Under the pieces are notes generated by a model that saw nothing but the letters and a program-made list of their open reading frames with translations, did no database searches and had not been told where the DNA came from. Made by a program: the position numbers and the translations under genes. 64,000 bases of DNA from Otatea glauca (Eukaryota > Streptophyta > Magnoliopsida > Poales > Poaceae): NCBI GenBank assembly GCA_036346275.1, contig CM070728.1, positions 23,522,723-23,586,722 on the forward strand. Reading direction: 5' to 3'. Positions 11,559-22,753 of this stretch are shown one piece after another (position 1 is the stretch's first letter; each line of letters opens with the position of its first letter).

Positions 11559-12090
11559 TCGTTAGGTTATTTATACCACTCGAAATGAACTCTTCTCTCG
11601 TTATTGTCCCGGAGGAGATTTCCGCCACACACGAAAAAAATAGCTCATATTCTGTGGTTGGAAGTAATACTTGGGTGAAAAAATTTGAAATCCTCAATGG
11701 TGGGTGTTAAAAGGGTAAATTTGAAGCCCTAACTTGAGGAGATTTCCCCTCATTTTGCATAATTTGTGGTTTTCTTCAAAATATGAGCATTCCTTCAAAC
11801 CCCTTTAATTTTGCACTATGTAATTTTGATTTGTCACGAAAAAAGTTTAGATTACACTGGTATTGTCTATGTCCTATCAGATTGCACACCCTTTGTTTGA
11901 CAAGCTCACATGTATTTAATTATCTTAATTTGTAGTGCTTTGATGTTAATATGGAATTATTATTGTCACAAGATGAATTTTAGAGTTTAGGTCATGGAAC
12001 CTCACGTCTCCTGCTCGAGGATGCTTGTTTATAAATATGTTGAACGAAATAGCATATTTATAAGCTTAGATCTCGAATTGTCCACGTTCT

Positions 12091-12311
12091 TGGACGATTC
12101 GAGGATATGTCGTTCGGGAAGGTCTGGTGTGTTGTACAATCGCATAGTAGATTTCAGTAGCGTCTCCCTGGTATTCTCCAGATACACACCCCTCTTGACT
12201 TGTTGTCGAGACGTGTATATGGAGAATAGCGGGGAGATGCTGCCGAAATTTTCTCTGGAGTTGTACAACGGCTTAAGAACTTGTCTGAACCACATATCCT
12301 CGAATGGGATT
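12091..12311. repeat. Inverted repeat (foldback) in CACTA-3 5' leader
   Basis: The left arm, from ATTCGAGGATATGTCGTTC (12091 on), pairs with the complement of the right arm, which ends ACCACATATCCTCGAAT near 12308. The shared inner block AGC(G/A)TCTCCC(T/C)G(G/C)TATTCTCCA is well kept and the rest is about three-quarters paired by eye. The centre is near 12200. It lies upstream of the transposase start in the 5' leader (11559-12651), which is otherwise without a recognised gene. A transcript would fold into a hairpin of about 220 nt. Confidence 0.7.
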
Positions 12312-12651
12312 AGGACCAAACCTATTTAGAGATTAGAAGTCATCGTTGGTACCCTTGTTTAATTTGTTTCGTTGTAGTCAAAAGATTTGTAAGCTACTGC
12401 ACTATACAATCAGATTGTTTGATATCATTGTTGATGTTCAAAATGCATGTCTCCTATCTAGGGAATTGGAAGCTCTAAACCAGGGAAGAATCTAGGTATC
12501 GATCAGGAGAACACATTTCATATATCTTGCATAAAATTGTTCTCTATTTTGCGAAGGTAATATTAACTGAAATGATGTCTCAATATTTCAAATAGCTAGC
12601 TTGCTGTCGCTCCAGTTTTTCCTTAATTTATTGTGTGAATTTTAATTGCAG

Positions 12652-15600
12652 ATGAACCGTACGGAATGGATGTATGACAAAAGTCGTGTGAGTCTTTGAA
12701 TTTGGAGGGGTTTTAAGGAGTTCAAAAAAATTGCCGAACAGGACATGGTGAGGAGGGGTGTAAACTTCATATATTGTCCTTGCATTGATTGCACCAATCT
12801 GAGAAGATTTAACAACTCAGCTCAAATTTTGGACCACCTGATTCGACGTGGCTTCGTGAGGAATTACACGTGTTGGATCCATCACGGGGAGACATGTAGT
12901 ACCCTGCCAGTATGCAATGAAGACACGGTGGAACCGGATAATGAGTTGCAGCCTGATATGTTTGAGGAGGAGAATTTGGAGCAAATGTTGCGGGATGTGG
13001 AGGGTAATTACACGAAAAGAGAGTTTGAAAAGTTTAAAAGCTTGATGGAAGACGATGCCAAACCATTGTTCACAGGTTGCAAAGCAAAATACACCAAGTT
13101 GGGTTCGATCCTTGCATTGTTCGAACTGAAGGCAAAACACCATTGGACAGATACAAGTTTCAATGCACTTCTAGTTCTTCTATCGGATCTGCTTCCCGAG
13201 GGAAACGAGTTGCCAACAAGCATTTATGAAGCGAAGAAGCTACTATGTCCCATGGGAATGGAAATAGAAAGGATACATGCATGTCCGAATGATTGCATCT
13301 TGTACTGTAACGCACATCAGGAGCTACACGTTTGTCCAGTTTGCGGTGTGCCCCGGTACAAACAAAAGGAGAAGCGTAATGACAAAAAGCGTAAGAGACG
13401 GGGAAACGACGGTGAAGAGGTCACTAAAGGTGCACCGGCCAAGGTATTGTGGTACTTGCCCATCATTCCCCGTCTGGAGAGGTTGTTTGCAAATCCTAGA
13501 GAGGCAGAATTGTTGTGTTGGCATTATGAGTCTCGAAAGGAAGATGGAAAGTGAGACACCTCACGATTCGGCTCAATGGAGAAACATCGATTGGAAACAT
13601 GAAGAGTTTGGTGCCGAAATGAGGAACATAAGATTTGGGTTGAGTACCGATGGAATGAATCCGTTTGGTAACATGAGCGATCGTCACAAAGACGTGGTCG
13701 ATTACATTGTGCATCTACAACCTCCCTCCTTGGTTGTGCATGAAGCGGAAGTATATCATGATGTCGTTGCTAATCTCGGGACCCAAACAGCCGGAAAATG
13801 ATATTGATGTATACCTCGCTCCACTAATCGGGGATTTGGTAAAATTGTGAAATGATGGGGTCATTGTGTGGGATGCGTACAAAAGAGAGCATTTCACCCT
13901 ACGGGCTATGGTATTTTGTACCATAAATGATTTCCCGGCTCTTGGAAATTTGGCGGGCTAAAGTACGAAAGGAGCAAAAGCGTGTCCTATTTGTGAAGAG
14001 GAGACCGAGAGCCTATGGCTACCAAATTCCAAGAAAACTGTGTATATGGGTCACCGTAGGTTTCTACCTCGAAGTCATCGATACCGTAAGATGGATGACA
14101 AATTTGATGGGAAGAGAGAAGTTTGTTCGGCACCGCAGCCTATGAGTGGTAGGCAAGTATATTCACGTGTAGAGGATATCGATGTTCAGTACAGAAAGAG
14201 CCGTAAATCTGTTCGTTCTAGGACCATTTGGAAGAAGAGGTCAATATTTTAGGACTTATCGTACCGGAAGGAGTTAGATGTCCGGCATTGTATTGATGTC
14301 ATGCACGTTGAGAAGAATGTCTGCGACAATTTGGTTGGCATCCTGCTGAACATACCTGGAAAGAAAAAAGATGGTGTGCATGCTCATCGCGACATGGCCT
14401 ACATGGGAATCAGGCCCAGGCTTGCGGTGATAGAGGAGGATGGAAAAGGTCCGTACATCCCCGCTGCATGCTACACCCTGTCCAAGAAGGAAAAAGAGGA
14501 CCTTTGCAAATGTCTCCAAGGTATTAAAGTTCCATCTGGCTACTCCGCGAACATTAAGAAGCTTGTGTCCTTCGATGATTTGAAGTTGCTAGGCATGAAG
14601 TCCCACGACTGCCATGTCTTGATGACCCAAATGCTCCCAGTTGCAATAAGAAATATTCTGCCAGAGTATGTCAGGTTTGCAATCACGAAGCTGTGTTACT
14701 TCTTCAATGCGATCTCCTGTAAAGTTATTGACCTCGACGTGCTAAACAACTTCCAGAGTGAGGTGGTGCAGACTCTATGTCAGCTTGAGATGCATTTCCC
14801 ACCGTCATTCTTCGACGTCATGGTCCACCTTGTTGTTCACCTTGTTAGAGAGATTAAGATATGTGGACCCGCTTTTATTACGTTACATGTATTCGTTTGA
14901 GAGGTACATGGGTATATTAAAGTCCTGCGTAATTAATCGGTCGAAGCCTGAGGGTAGTATTGTAGAAGGTTATGAGACTAAAGAGGTTATTAAGTTTTGT
15001 GTGGACTATCTCAGGAAAAGACAAGCAATCAGTGTTCCTCTATCTCGCCACGAGGGCAGACTTGCTGGCAAAGGAACCGTGGGGTCGAAACTAACGAGGC
15101 CACGGTTTGATATGTATTGCAAAGCACATCTGACAGTCTTGCAGAATAGCGCAGAAGTTGCAGGGTACATCGAGCAGCACAAGTCGATATTACGGGGAGA
15201 GAATCCACATGTGGATGAGCTTTCCATAATGCGAGAACACAACGATAGATTTCTCACATGGTTCAAACAAAAGGCGGAGGTCTCTGTTAGTGAGACTATC
15301 AAATGGTTGGCTGACGGACCTAGATTTAATGTACTGATGACATAGCGGTGGTACGATATTAATGGGTACACCTTTTACATCGAAAGTCGATGGGAAGAGT
15401 ATCGCTCATTCAAAGCAGTGGTGTAAGCATAGATGCTTTGTCCGATGAACATCACTCGAAAGGAGGATCCTCAATGGCAATGAACTCTTACTACGGAGTG
15501 ATCGAAGAAATTTGGGAGCTCGATTACGGAATATACCAAATTCCATAGTTCCGATGTAAGTGGGTGGGACTTCCACATGGAGTGAAGGTCGACAAGAGAG

Positions 15601-15893
15601 GTTTTACCCTTGTGGATCTAAACAGAGTCGCCTACAAAGAAGATCCATTCATCCTTGCGAAGCAAGCAAATCAAGTCTTCTACGTGCGTGATCCGGCCAA
15701 TCCGAGATTGCACATCGTCCTTTGTGGCAAGTGGCGGATCGTTGGTGTTGAAAATATCGTAGATGAAGAAGAGTACGACCAATTTGATGAAATATCTCCG
15801 TTTGCGTATGGGGCCTTTCTTAGCGAGGACGACGACACACATGGAAGAAATTACATACGTGTAGATCATCAAGAAGGGTTGTATTGTAAATAA
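12652..15893 (+). pseudogene. CACTA-3 transposase (TPase), broken
   Basis: The start MNRTEWMYDKSRVS directly follows a splice acceptor (TTTTAATTGCAG). An in-frame TGA lies at 12697-12699, after which the N-terminal CPC domain continues (YCPCIDCTNLRRF). Transposase_21 follows (about 13200-14300: IRFGLSTDGMNPFGN, a TAA after ALGNLAG near 13961, a TAG after KKRSIF near 14251, RHCIDVMHVEKNV). Frameshifts are near 13545, 13695 and 14875. DUF4218 spans about 14440-15100 (KSHDCHVLMTQMLPVAIR, FERYMGILKSCVINRS), and DUF4216 about 15340-15893 (QVFYVRDPANP, RIVGVENIVDEEEYDQFDE). The C-terminal frame ends at 15893. Ordered domains and near-full length show recent descent from an active gene, but at least three stops and three frameshifts make it dead. 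Confidence 0.9.
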
Positions 15894-16339
15894 AAGGAGT
15901 ACGTCAATGTATCAGTTGCTATGTGTTTCAAATATTTTGTATTGTACATAAATGTAGTTTCGTGTTTCGAAATTAAGGTTATGTGTACGTATGAAACTTT
16001 CACAATTTTTGTGAATGGATTGCAAGAAAAAGAAGGCACTTTACATCAAATCATTTCTGAAAATTTTCAAAATACTTGAACTTTATTTGAAAAACATTTG
16101 ACTTTTCTACTCTTTGAGGAAGTAACATGTGGACAAAGTGAATTTGGGCTTCTTTTTTGAATGTCAACTCCTTTTGCCAAAATCCTTTTGGAGAAGACTT
16201 GTAGTATCACAAGGTATATTCTGCAAAATTTCAAAAATTACAATTATATTTGCAAAAGTTATGGCGTTTACTCTTTCATCGATATTTCAGCAAATTCAGA
16301 CTTCATGGTTTGTCTGGAAAACAAATAGTGCAGTGAACT
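15894..16339. other. CACTA-3 spacer between transposase and internal array
   Basis: AT-rich sequence, presumably the 3' UTR and terminator of the transposase gene. No gene or clear repeat is seen. Confidence 0.5.
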
Positions 16340-17429
16340 ACAATTGTGTCGGTTTTTTTAAAAAACCGATAGTGATATATTTTCATTTGTGTCGGTTTTT
16401 TTTGAAAACCGATAGTAATACCAATTTTTTTGCTAATGCCTAACAGTGGAATTCAATTATCTGTGTCGGTTTTTGAAAAAACCCGATAGTGATATAGTCT
16501 TATTTGTGTCAGTTTTTTAGAAAAAAACCGATAGTAATACTAATTTTTTTGCTAATGCTTAACAGTGGAATGCAATTATCTGTGTCGGTTTTTTTAAAAA
16601 TCCGATAGTGATATAATTTTATTTGTGTCGGTTTTTTAGAAAAAACCGATAGTAATACTAATTTTTTTTGTGCAAATGCCTAACAGTGGAATGCAATTAT
16701 CTGTGTCGGTTTTTCAAAAAAACCGATAGTGATAGATCATTATTTGTGTCGGTTTTGTTAAAAAAACCGATAGTAATACGAATTTTTTTTGCTAATGCCT
16801 AACAGTGGAATGCAATTATCTGTGTCGGTTTTTGAAAAAACCCGATAGTGATAGGTATTTATTTGTGTCGGTTTTGTTAAAAAACCGATAGTAATACTTA
16901 TTTTTTGTGCAAATGCCTAACAGTGGAATGCGATTATCTGTGTCGATTTTTGAAAAAACCCGATAGTGATAGCTATTTATTTGTGTCGGTTGTTTTAAAA
17001 AAACCGATAGCAATACTAATTTTTTTGCTAATGACTAACAGTGGAATGCAATTATCTGTGTCGGTTTTTTAAAAAACCCGATAGTGATACAATCTTATCT
17101 GTGTCGGGTTTGTCAAAAAACCGATACTAATGTTTATTTTTTTGCTAAGTAGAATGCAATTATTTGTGTCGATTTTTTAAAACAACCGATAGTAATGTTA
17201 ATTTTTTGGCTAAACTAACAGTGGAATGCATTTAGTTGTGTCGGTTTTCTTCAAAAACCGATAGTGATATAATATCATTTGTTTCGATTTTTGTTAAAAA
17301 CCGACAGTAATGCTTTTTTTTTTGCTAATGCCTAACAGTGGAATTTAGTTATTTGTGTCGGTTTTCTGTAAAAAACCGATAGTAATATTCATTTTTTTTT
17401 GCTAATGGAATTATTGGGGTCGGTTTTTG
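16340..17429. repeat. Internal tandem array of subterminal-type palindromes in CACTA-3
   Basis: Roughly ten higher-order units of about 117-121 bp. Each contains a spacer (AACAGTGGAATGCAATTAT) and two palindromes of the form GTGTCGGTTTTTT / AAAAAACCGATAG. The half-site TCGGTTTTT...AAAAACCGATAGTGAT is close to the terminal motif of the same element (CTATCGGTTCTTA...GATAGTGAT). The array sits between the two genes, immediately upstream of the C-rich leader exon of gene 2, and not at a TIR. Confidence 0.85.
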
Positions 17430-17439
17430 TACCATGCGC

Positions 17440-17926
17440 AACTTATTCTGGCGCGCAGCCTCATTTTATTCCCGCGCCTCCCCACGCTCCTAACCATTGC
17501 CTCGCCGCCCCGATGCTCCTAACCCTAGCCCCACCGCCACGCCGACCCACGCCGCCCCCGACCGCCCCACCACCCCGACTCCCCACCACACCGACGACCC
17601 CCACGCCGCCTCACCCAACGCCCCACGCCGCCTCCCTGACCCGACGCCACCCTCCGCCCCACGCCACCCCCACGCCGCCTCCGCCTCCACGCCGCCCCTC
17701 CACACCCATGCCTTCCCGACACCACCCTCCGCCCCACGCCACCCTCCGCCCGATGCCGCCCCACGCCGACCCTCCGCCCGACGCCACCCCTAGCCCGACC
17801 CCTCCGCTCGACGCCACCCTCCGCCTCGACGCAGCCCCACGCGACTTCTTCACCCGACGCCACCCCTCCGCCCGACGCCCCACGCCGACCCCTCCGCTCG
17901 ACGCAGCCCCTTCGCCCGACGCCGAG
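17440..17926 (+). promoter_or_regulatory. C-rich leader exon of CACTA-3 gene 2
   Basis: A 0.5-kb C/G-rich block built from degenerate repeats of CCGACGCCACCC(C/T)CCGCC ends in a good splice donor, GCCGAG|GTAAAC at 17926/17927. CACTA-4 has the matching piece ending GACCGAG|GTATAT at 33549, and CACTA-6 has a C-rich leader ending CTGTCG|GTGAGT near 44930. A Pro-rich open frame runs through it from 17399, but repeat expansion rather than selection explains it; I read this as 5' untranslated or leader exon. Confidence 0.55.
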
Positions 17927-18300
17927 GTAAACACATGTCGTCACCAAATTTTTTAAGAGAGCATCCATGTAGTCATTATTTGTGCAATGATCGGTGTTGT
18001 GGTTCATAGTATCAAACTCTAAGAGGTAAACACATCTTTGGCATCTTGATCAGTGTTGTGGTTCAGAGTATCAAACTCTCTGGAAATCCAGTACAAAAGT
18101 TAGAAAAATGCGTTATCGTTCGTACGTATTTAGTTGGTCAACATATAGACTTTTCTTGAAGATCATTCGCTCATCTGTTACTCTACTTCAATATGCTAGA
18201 ACAATGACATGCTATGAATTATCCATTGACCTGTTGCTTCGGATGATTTATTGCGAAGTTCACATAATAGCTACGAATTGCTTTCTCTCATGTCAAATAT

Positions 18301-21300
18301 TTGTCCATGTTAGATAGGAAAACTCAAAATGTCGCAATTAGAGAGCATCGGCTCATCGCCAGAAAGAGTAGAAGGTGCTTCGAGGCGCGACCAACTTCAA
18401 GTGTCGAGCCGAGCCAAGTTCGAAATGTCGAGGGGCCGAGTAAGGTGAGGAAGGCCCGAGGACCGAGCAAAGGGGCCACAGGGAGAACGCCGCAAATTCT
18501 CCACTTCAATGCGACGGGCGTTTGTACGGGTCCTCCCAAGTGTAAGGGGCGATACCGCTCATTCCTCGCAATGGTGAGGAGAGAGTTCCCATAACGGTTA
18601 AGGATTGGAGAAAGGAGGTCGTCGTCGAGCGTAAGAACCGCTGTGGGACGAGGTTAAGGGAAAATGGATTATAGAAGAGGAGGATGAAAACAATGCCGGT
18701 GATGCGCCTTGAAGAGGATGGGTGTGGCTCGAGGCACTTCGTGGTCTACATGCACAAGTGAGTACATCTTTGAAAGGCCGTACACCATTCGAGAGGTATT
18801 CGCTCGTGACTCCGATGTTTGGGAGGAGTTCACGAGGATCAAGAGTACGCCTGAGGCGAGAGGAGTTGAGACGAAGAACGTTGCTACCCGGAGGCGAACA
18901 CGCATGCGCACCACCTCGGTTCAGCGACTCTGAAGGGAAGAAAGCGAGAATGGGCACGACTAGCCGAGAGGCGCCAACTCCAGACAGCGATGCCTTACTT
19001 GCACATATGTGAGGAGCGGCACGTGGTAGGTATTAGCGAGGACAAAGAAAACCGCGGACGGCATTGGTAGTACCAAACCCCACTACCGCGCAAGTCGTCT
19101 CCACCATCGTAAGATATCAAACTCACTACATTGCAGTAGACCATTCCTACTGTATTTCAGATCTAATTCGTACTCGCTTCTTGCAGGAGGTGGCAAGCCA
19201 GAGGAAAGAGAAGGGGACCTTTCTTAGCCAAGGGTCAAATGACATCCTATCCTCTGCGATCGGGAAGCCCGATCATAAGGGCCGGGTGCTTGCCGTAGGG
19301 TCGGGGCATACGAAGAAGTCCTACTTCCAAGATGCTGCTGCGAGTACCAGATCAAGAACATGGGAGGCACGTGCGGAGCGCCTAAAGGACACGCTTAGGG
19401 AGCAGCTGAGGTAGGAGATCTCGGAGGAGATCAGGAGGGAGATGAGGGTGCAGATGATGGCACGTGAGGAGGAGATGAGGGTGGAGATGATGGCACATGA
19501 GGAGCGCCTAAGGGCCGAGATGATGGCGATGATCTCCCAGAGTCAGAGCCAGATGCCCCCGCCTACTGTAGAGAAACCTGTGCCCCCACCAAATAGCTGC
19601 GGTTCCAAAAATGATAAGTCCAGTCCCCAGCTGAAGGTAATAATTAATTTTGCCTAACTTAATGGTGCGAGGGTAACTCTTCATATGTTTTCTCTCAAGT
19701 TGCGCACTTTTTGCAGGCGCCTACCAAGTGCCAGCTCACCCTGACGGAAGACGGATTTCCTGTTGAGGCTGCACGCGGGGTTGCATTTCCATGCAAGGAG
19801 ACCGACACGGTGCATGGTCAGCTTTTGGGGAAGGGCTACATGAGGGTCCAGGTGGACTATGTCCACGAAACCTTCTTATCACATGTGCTCAAGTTCCCCC
19901 CCAACGAAGACATCACCACTCTCGGGCTAGCGCGGATGTCGTTCATCAAGTGGCGACGACAGCGCCGTCTTGGTCAAGGTAAACATCCTCACGTCTTACG
20001 TACCATTCGGTAGTATTGCAACAAGTTACTTAATTGTGCGCGTGCTTTGTAGGTTCCTACCGTACCTGCGCCTGCTCTCACGACCGTGACGAGCCCTGCA
20101 CAAAGTACAGAGCTGGTGCATAAAAGGACTAGCACGACAACCATAGAACCACTGGAGGCCTCTGCTAAAAAGGCTAGGCTCACAAAGGCCACAGCGCCGC
20201 CTCAGGTACATGAAAAGCCCACTGCTCCGGCCACAGAGAAGCCTTATGAATTTAAGGCCCACATACATGGAAAGCCCTTTCTGCCTCCCAGCAAATTGAA
20301 TGCTCTAGGCATATGGACTCGACAGCTCCATGGATGGTACGTTGACAAAGCGAAAGAGAGCGAGCGTATCGACTTCAATGTTAGATACAGAAAGGGACAT
20401 TTCCACCGCGAGGAGGATGGGACATTCGATTAGTTTTGAGGATCTATTCCGTCTGTACCAACTGATAACCATCGATATTTCTATTGTATGATCCTGGACG
20501 CTGTGAGTATCGCACCACGTTGCATGACCTTATGACTTCCATAGGATTTTGCATTACGCTTTTTAACATTCAATGCGAGTTGCAGGGCGATGAGGCAGCG
20601 AGTCGTGACGAATCGACATCTAGTTGGGTTAAATCGACCACGAGCTTGTGTCGCGACGATGGCTAGGCTTCAACCGGAATGGGTTGCCTCCTACATCAAG
20701 AGGGCATTGCAAGCTGAGTCCAAGAAGGACTTCATTCTACTCCCGTACCACGAGGAGTAAGTGCTACTTCACCGTTCGATTACTTCTACGCACTAAAACC
20801 GTATGTGAACTTATTTTCTTCGCTACATACCATTTAATAAGCAACCACTGGGTTCTACTCGTGCTCCGTCCGAGTGACAACAAAGTGTACACTTTTAATT
20901 CGTTTGATAACAGACCGATGGCCTACGCGATCAAGCCTCCTTTGGAGCAGTAAGTGCACCTCTCTTATCTAACATTTTCTGTATTTAACTACGTTCATTA
21001 TTTTTTTACTCAACGGCATCTCTCCAATGTATATAGGGGTTACAAGGAATACGTCGAAGCAGAAGGGACACACGACGACAAAAAGGGCTCCAAGCTGGAG
21101 TATGTCCGCTTCATGGTACAAGTGGCTATCATATATAAGATTTAGATTTTCTGACATATTTTCTTCGTCTCTTAATTTATTTTTCTTTCTTCACAGTGTC
21201 ATCAACAGGCAGCGATGACCGCTGTGGTTTGTATGTCATGCAACACATGGTGATCTTGATTGCCGGCTCAGACCGTTTCCCTAAGGTAGTACATGCATTA

Positions 21301-21499
21301 TTATACAATTAGTCTTTCACATAGAAATTTGAAAACTTAAATTAGAGCACTCGTTTCTATTTTGCAGCATACCAATATCCCCCAGAAGAGTATAGACAAC
21401 ACTGCACTCAACAAGATACGAGACCACTTATGCCAGTGGTACTGGATAGAATGCTTGTCGGAGGACGGACGGTTTAGAGATCCCGAAAGCTCCTACTAG
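18301..21499 (+). pseudogene. CACTA-3 gene 2: TnpA/Transposase_24-like + ULP1 peptidase, broken
   Basis: A spliced gene in several frames. About 18301-19410 is Transposase_24/TnpA-like (KCKGRYRSFLAMVRREFP; later FLSQGSNDILSSAIGKPDHKGRV in 19064-19414, the family's signature). A stop at 19412 precedes a charged coiled coil of internal repeats (EMRVEMMAHEERLRAEMMA, 19415-19560). 19711-19980 is DUF8039-like (LTEDGFPVEAARGVAFP). 20086-20433 is a Pro/Lys linker. The ULP1 domain covers about 20430-21499: KDFILLPYHEE, NHWVLLVLRPSD (His), VYTFNSFDN where the usual Asp is Asn, and DDRCGLYVMQHMVILI (Cys), ending in PESSY and TAG at 21497-21499. Frame breaks near 18600-18950 show decay. TnpA-like proteins bind subterminal repeats. 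The protease probably acts on SUMO-like conjugates, but the Asp to Asn change makes activity here doubtful. Confidence 0.75.
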
Positions 21500-21734
21500 A
21501 CCAGATGTGAACAATATTACATATCTGAATGCGATTGCATGTGTACGGTTAAGCATGTTTACGTTCTATTTTGTTAACGAATGTGATATGTGTTTGTTGT
21601 AACATAGTGTTCATGTTCTTTGAATGTGATATGTTTGTCGTAATTTACGTGTGAATGTGATATATGCATATTGTGTGGAATATATCTTGATTGGAGGTGA
21701 ATTAGAAAATAGCACAGACATCCCTTCATCTCAT

Positions 21735-22038
21735 CGGTTCTCACAAGAAAATGATAGAGATGTGATGCTCATCTCATGTCGGTTCTTTGTAAGCGATAGG
21801 GATGATAGACTCATCTCTATCGGTTCTATATAAGAAGCGATAGAGATGAGGGTATTCATCTCTATCGGTTCTTTTTAAGAAGCGATAGAGATATGACGGT
21901 CATCTCTATCGGTTCTTTGTAAGAAGCGATAGAGATGATTAATGTCGCCTTATCTCTGTCTCATGACTTTATGTCGCCACCAGAACCGACTGTGATGATA
22001 AAAAAGAACCGATTGTGATGTATATTTGTGTAGTAGTG
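21735..22038. repeat. CACTA-3 3' subterminal array and TIR
   Basis: About ten copies of CATCTCTATCGGTTCTT and its complement AAGAAGCGATAGAGATG end at GTAGTAGTG (22030-22038). The 5' end uses CACTATCGGTT and the 3' end CTCTATCGGTT, so the arrays at the two ends are diverged versions of one motif. Confidence 0.85.
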
Positions 22039-22744
22039 TTATAAAGAAAACTATGCACAGCTAATATTAGAGCTAGGCTATTTCTACAAATTTTTGTGTC
22101 TAGCTCAACACATTGGTATTTTTTTAATATGACCTTTTATCACATGATTTCCTTTCAAACACTTCGACTTTTTGCAACACTCACAACTTTTTCTTAGCAT
22201 GTCGTATGTGGCGGCCGCTGATTACTCTCTCAGTTTATTTTTATAAGGTATTATTTAACTTGGTGCAGTATTTAAAGTTGAACTTTGATTATTTTTTTTA
22301 AGTACTTTTTTCATAGTTAGAAAATCACAACTATAGAAAAGTATTTTCAAACACGAATTTAACGGTATTACTTTTGTGTCATATAATCTATATATTTTTA
22401 TATTAATTATTAGTTAAAGTTTACAAACTTAGATCCTCGAAGATAGACACCTTATAAAATTCAACAGAGGAAAAAGTATATGATAGAGGTGCATTAACAC
22501 TGGAGTACCAATTAACAACCAAGTTTACTTTCATAGTAATTAGAACGATGTTGACGACCCAACTGCTGTTTACCACATATTTTACATGTTAGATGTAACC
22601 GCAATCGATCAAATTGTCCTCTTGCAAACAACGACGACCTAATTTTTATGCTTAATAGATACATGTAAAAGCGACTTTATTTTGAGATTATCACGTGGTT
22701 CATTCTTGGAATATATAATTGACTCCATGTTCATTTTTAGAAGT
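22039..22744. other. AT-rich intergenic DNA between CACTA-3 and a MULE
   Basis: No gene, repeat array or RNA gene is visible. Confidence 0.5.
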
Positions 22745-22753
22745 AGGTTTTTA

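Larger units (their letters stand above)
11087..22038 (+). mobile_element. CACTA-3, complete two-gene CACTA transposon
   Basis: The left end is CACTACTACAGAATGG (11087) and the right end, on the minus strand, CACTACTACACAAATATA (22038). Both sides are flanked by the 3-bp duplication TTA (11084-11086 and 22039-22041), so the ends are certain; the length is 10,952 bp. The order is 5' TIR and CTATCGGTTCTTA array, leader with a foldback, transposase gene, internal array, C-rich leader exon, second gene (TnpA-like plus ULP1), 3' array and TIR. Both genes carry stops and frameshifts, so the copy is not autonomous, though its ends could still serve a related transposase. Confidence 0.95.

Noticed and set aside
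12029..12319. 96- and 111-codon frames on opposite strands in the CACTA-3 leader
   Set aside because: They coincide with the two arms of the foldback, which explains paired open frames on both strands.
16340..17429. Regular repeats with spacers, superficially CRISPR-like
   Set aside because: The setting is a plant CACTA transposon, the spacers are themselves repeated, and the repeats are AT-rich palindromes matching the element's ends.
17399..17956. 185-codon Pro-rich open frame
   Set aside because: It is produced by C-rich degenerate repeats; the frame has no domain, runs through a likely splice donor, and the complementary strand is equally open.
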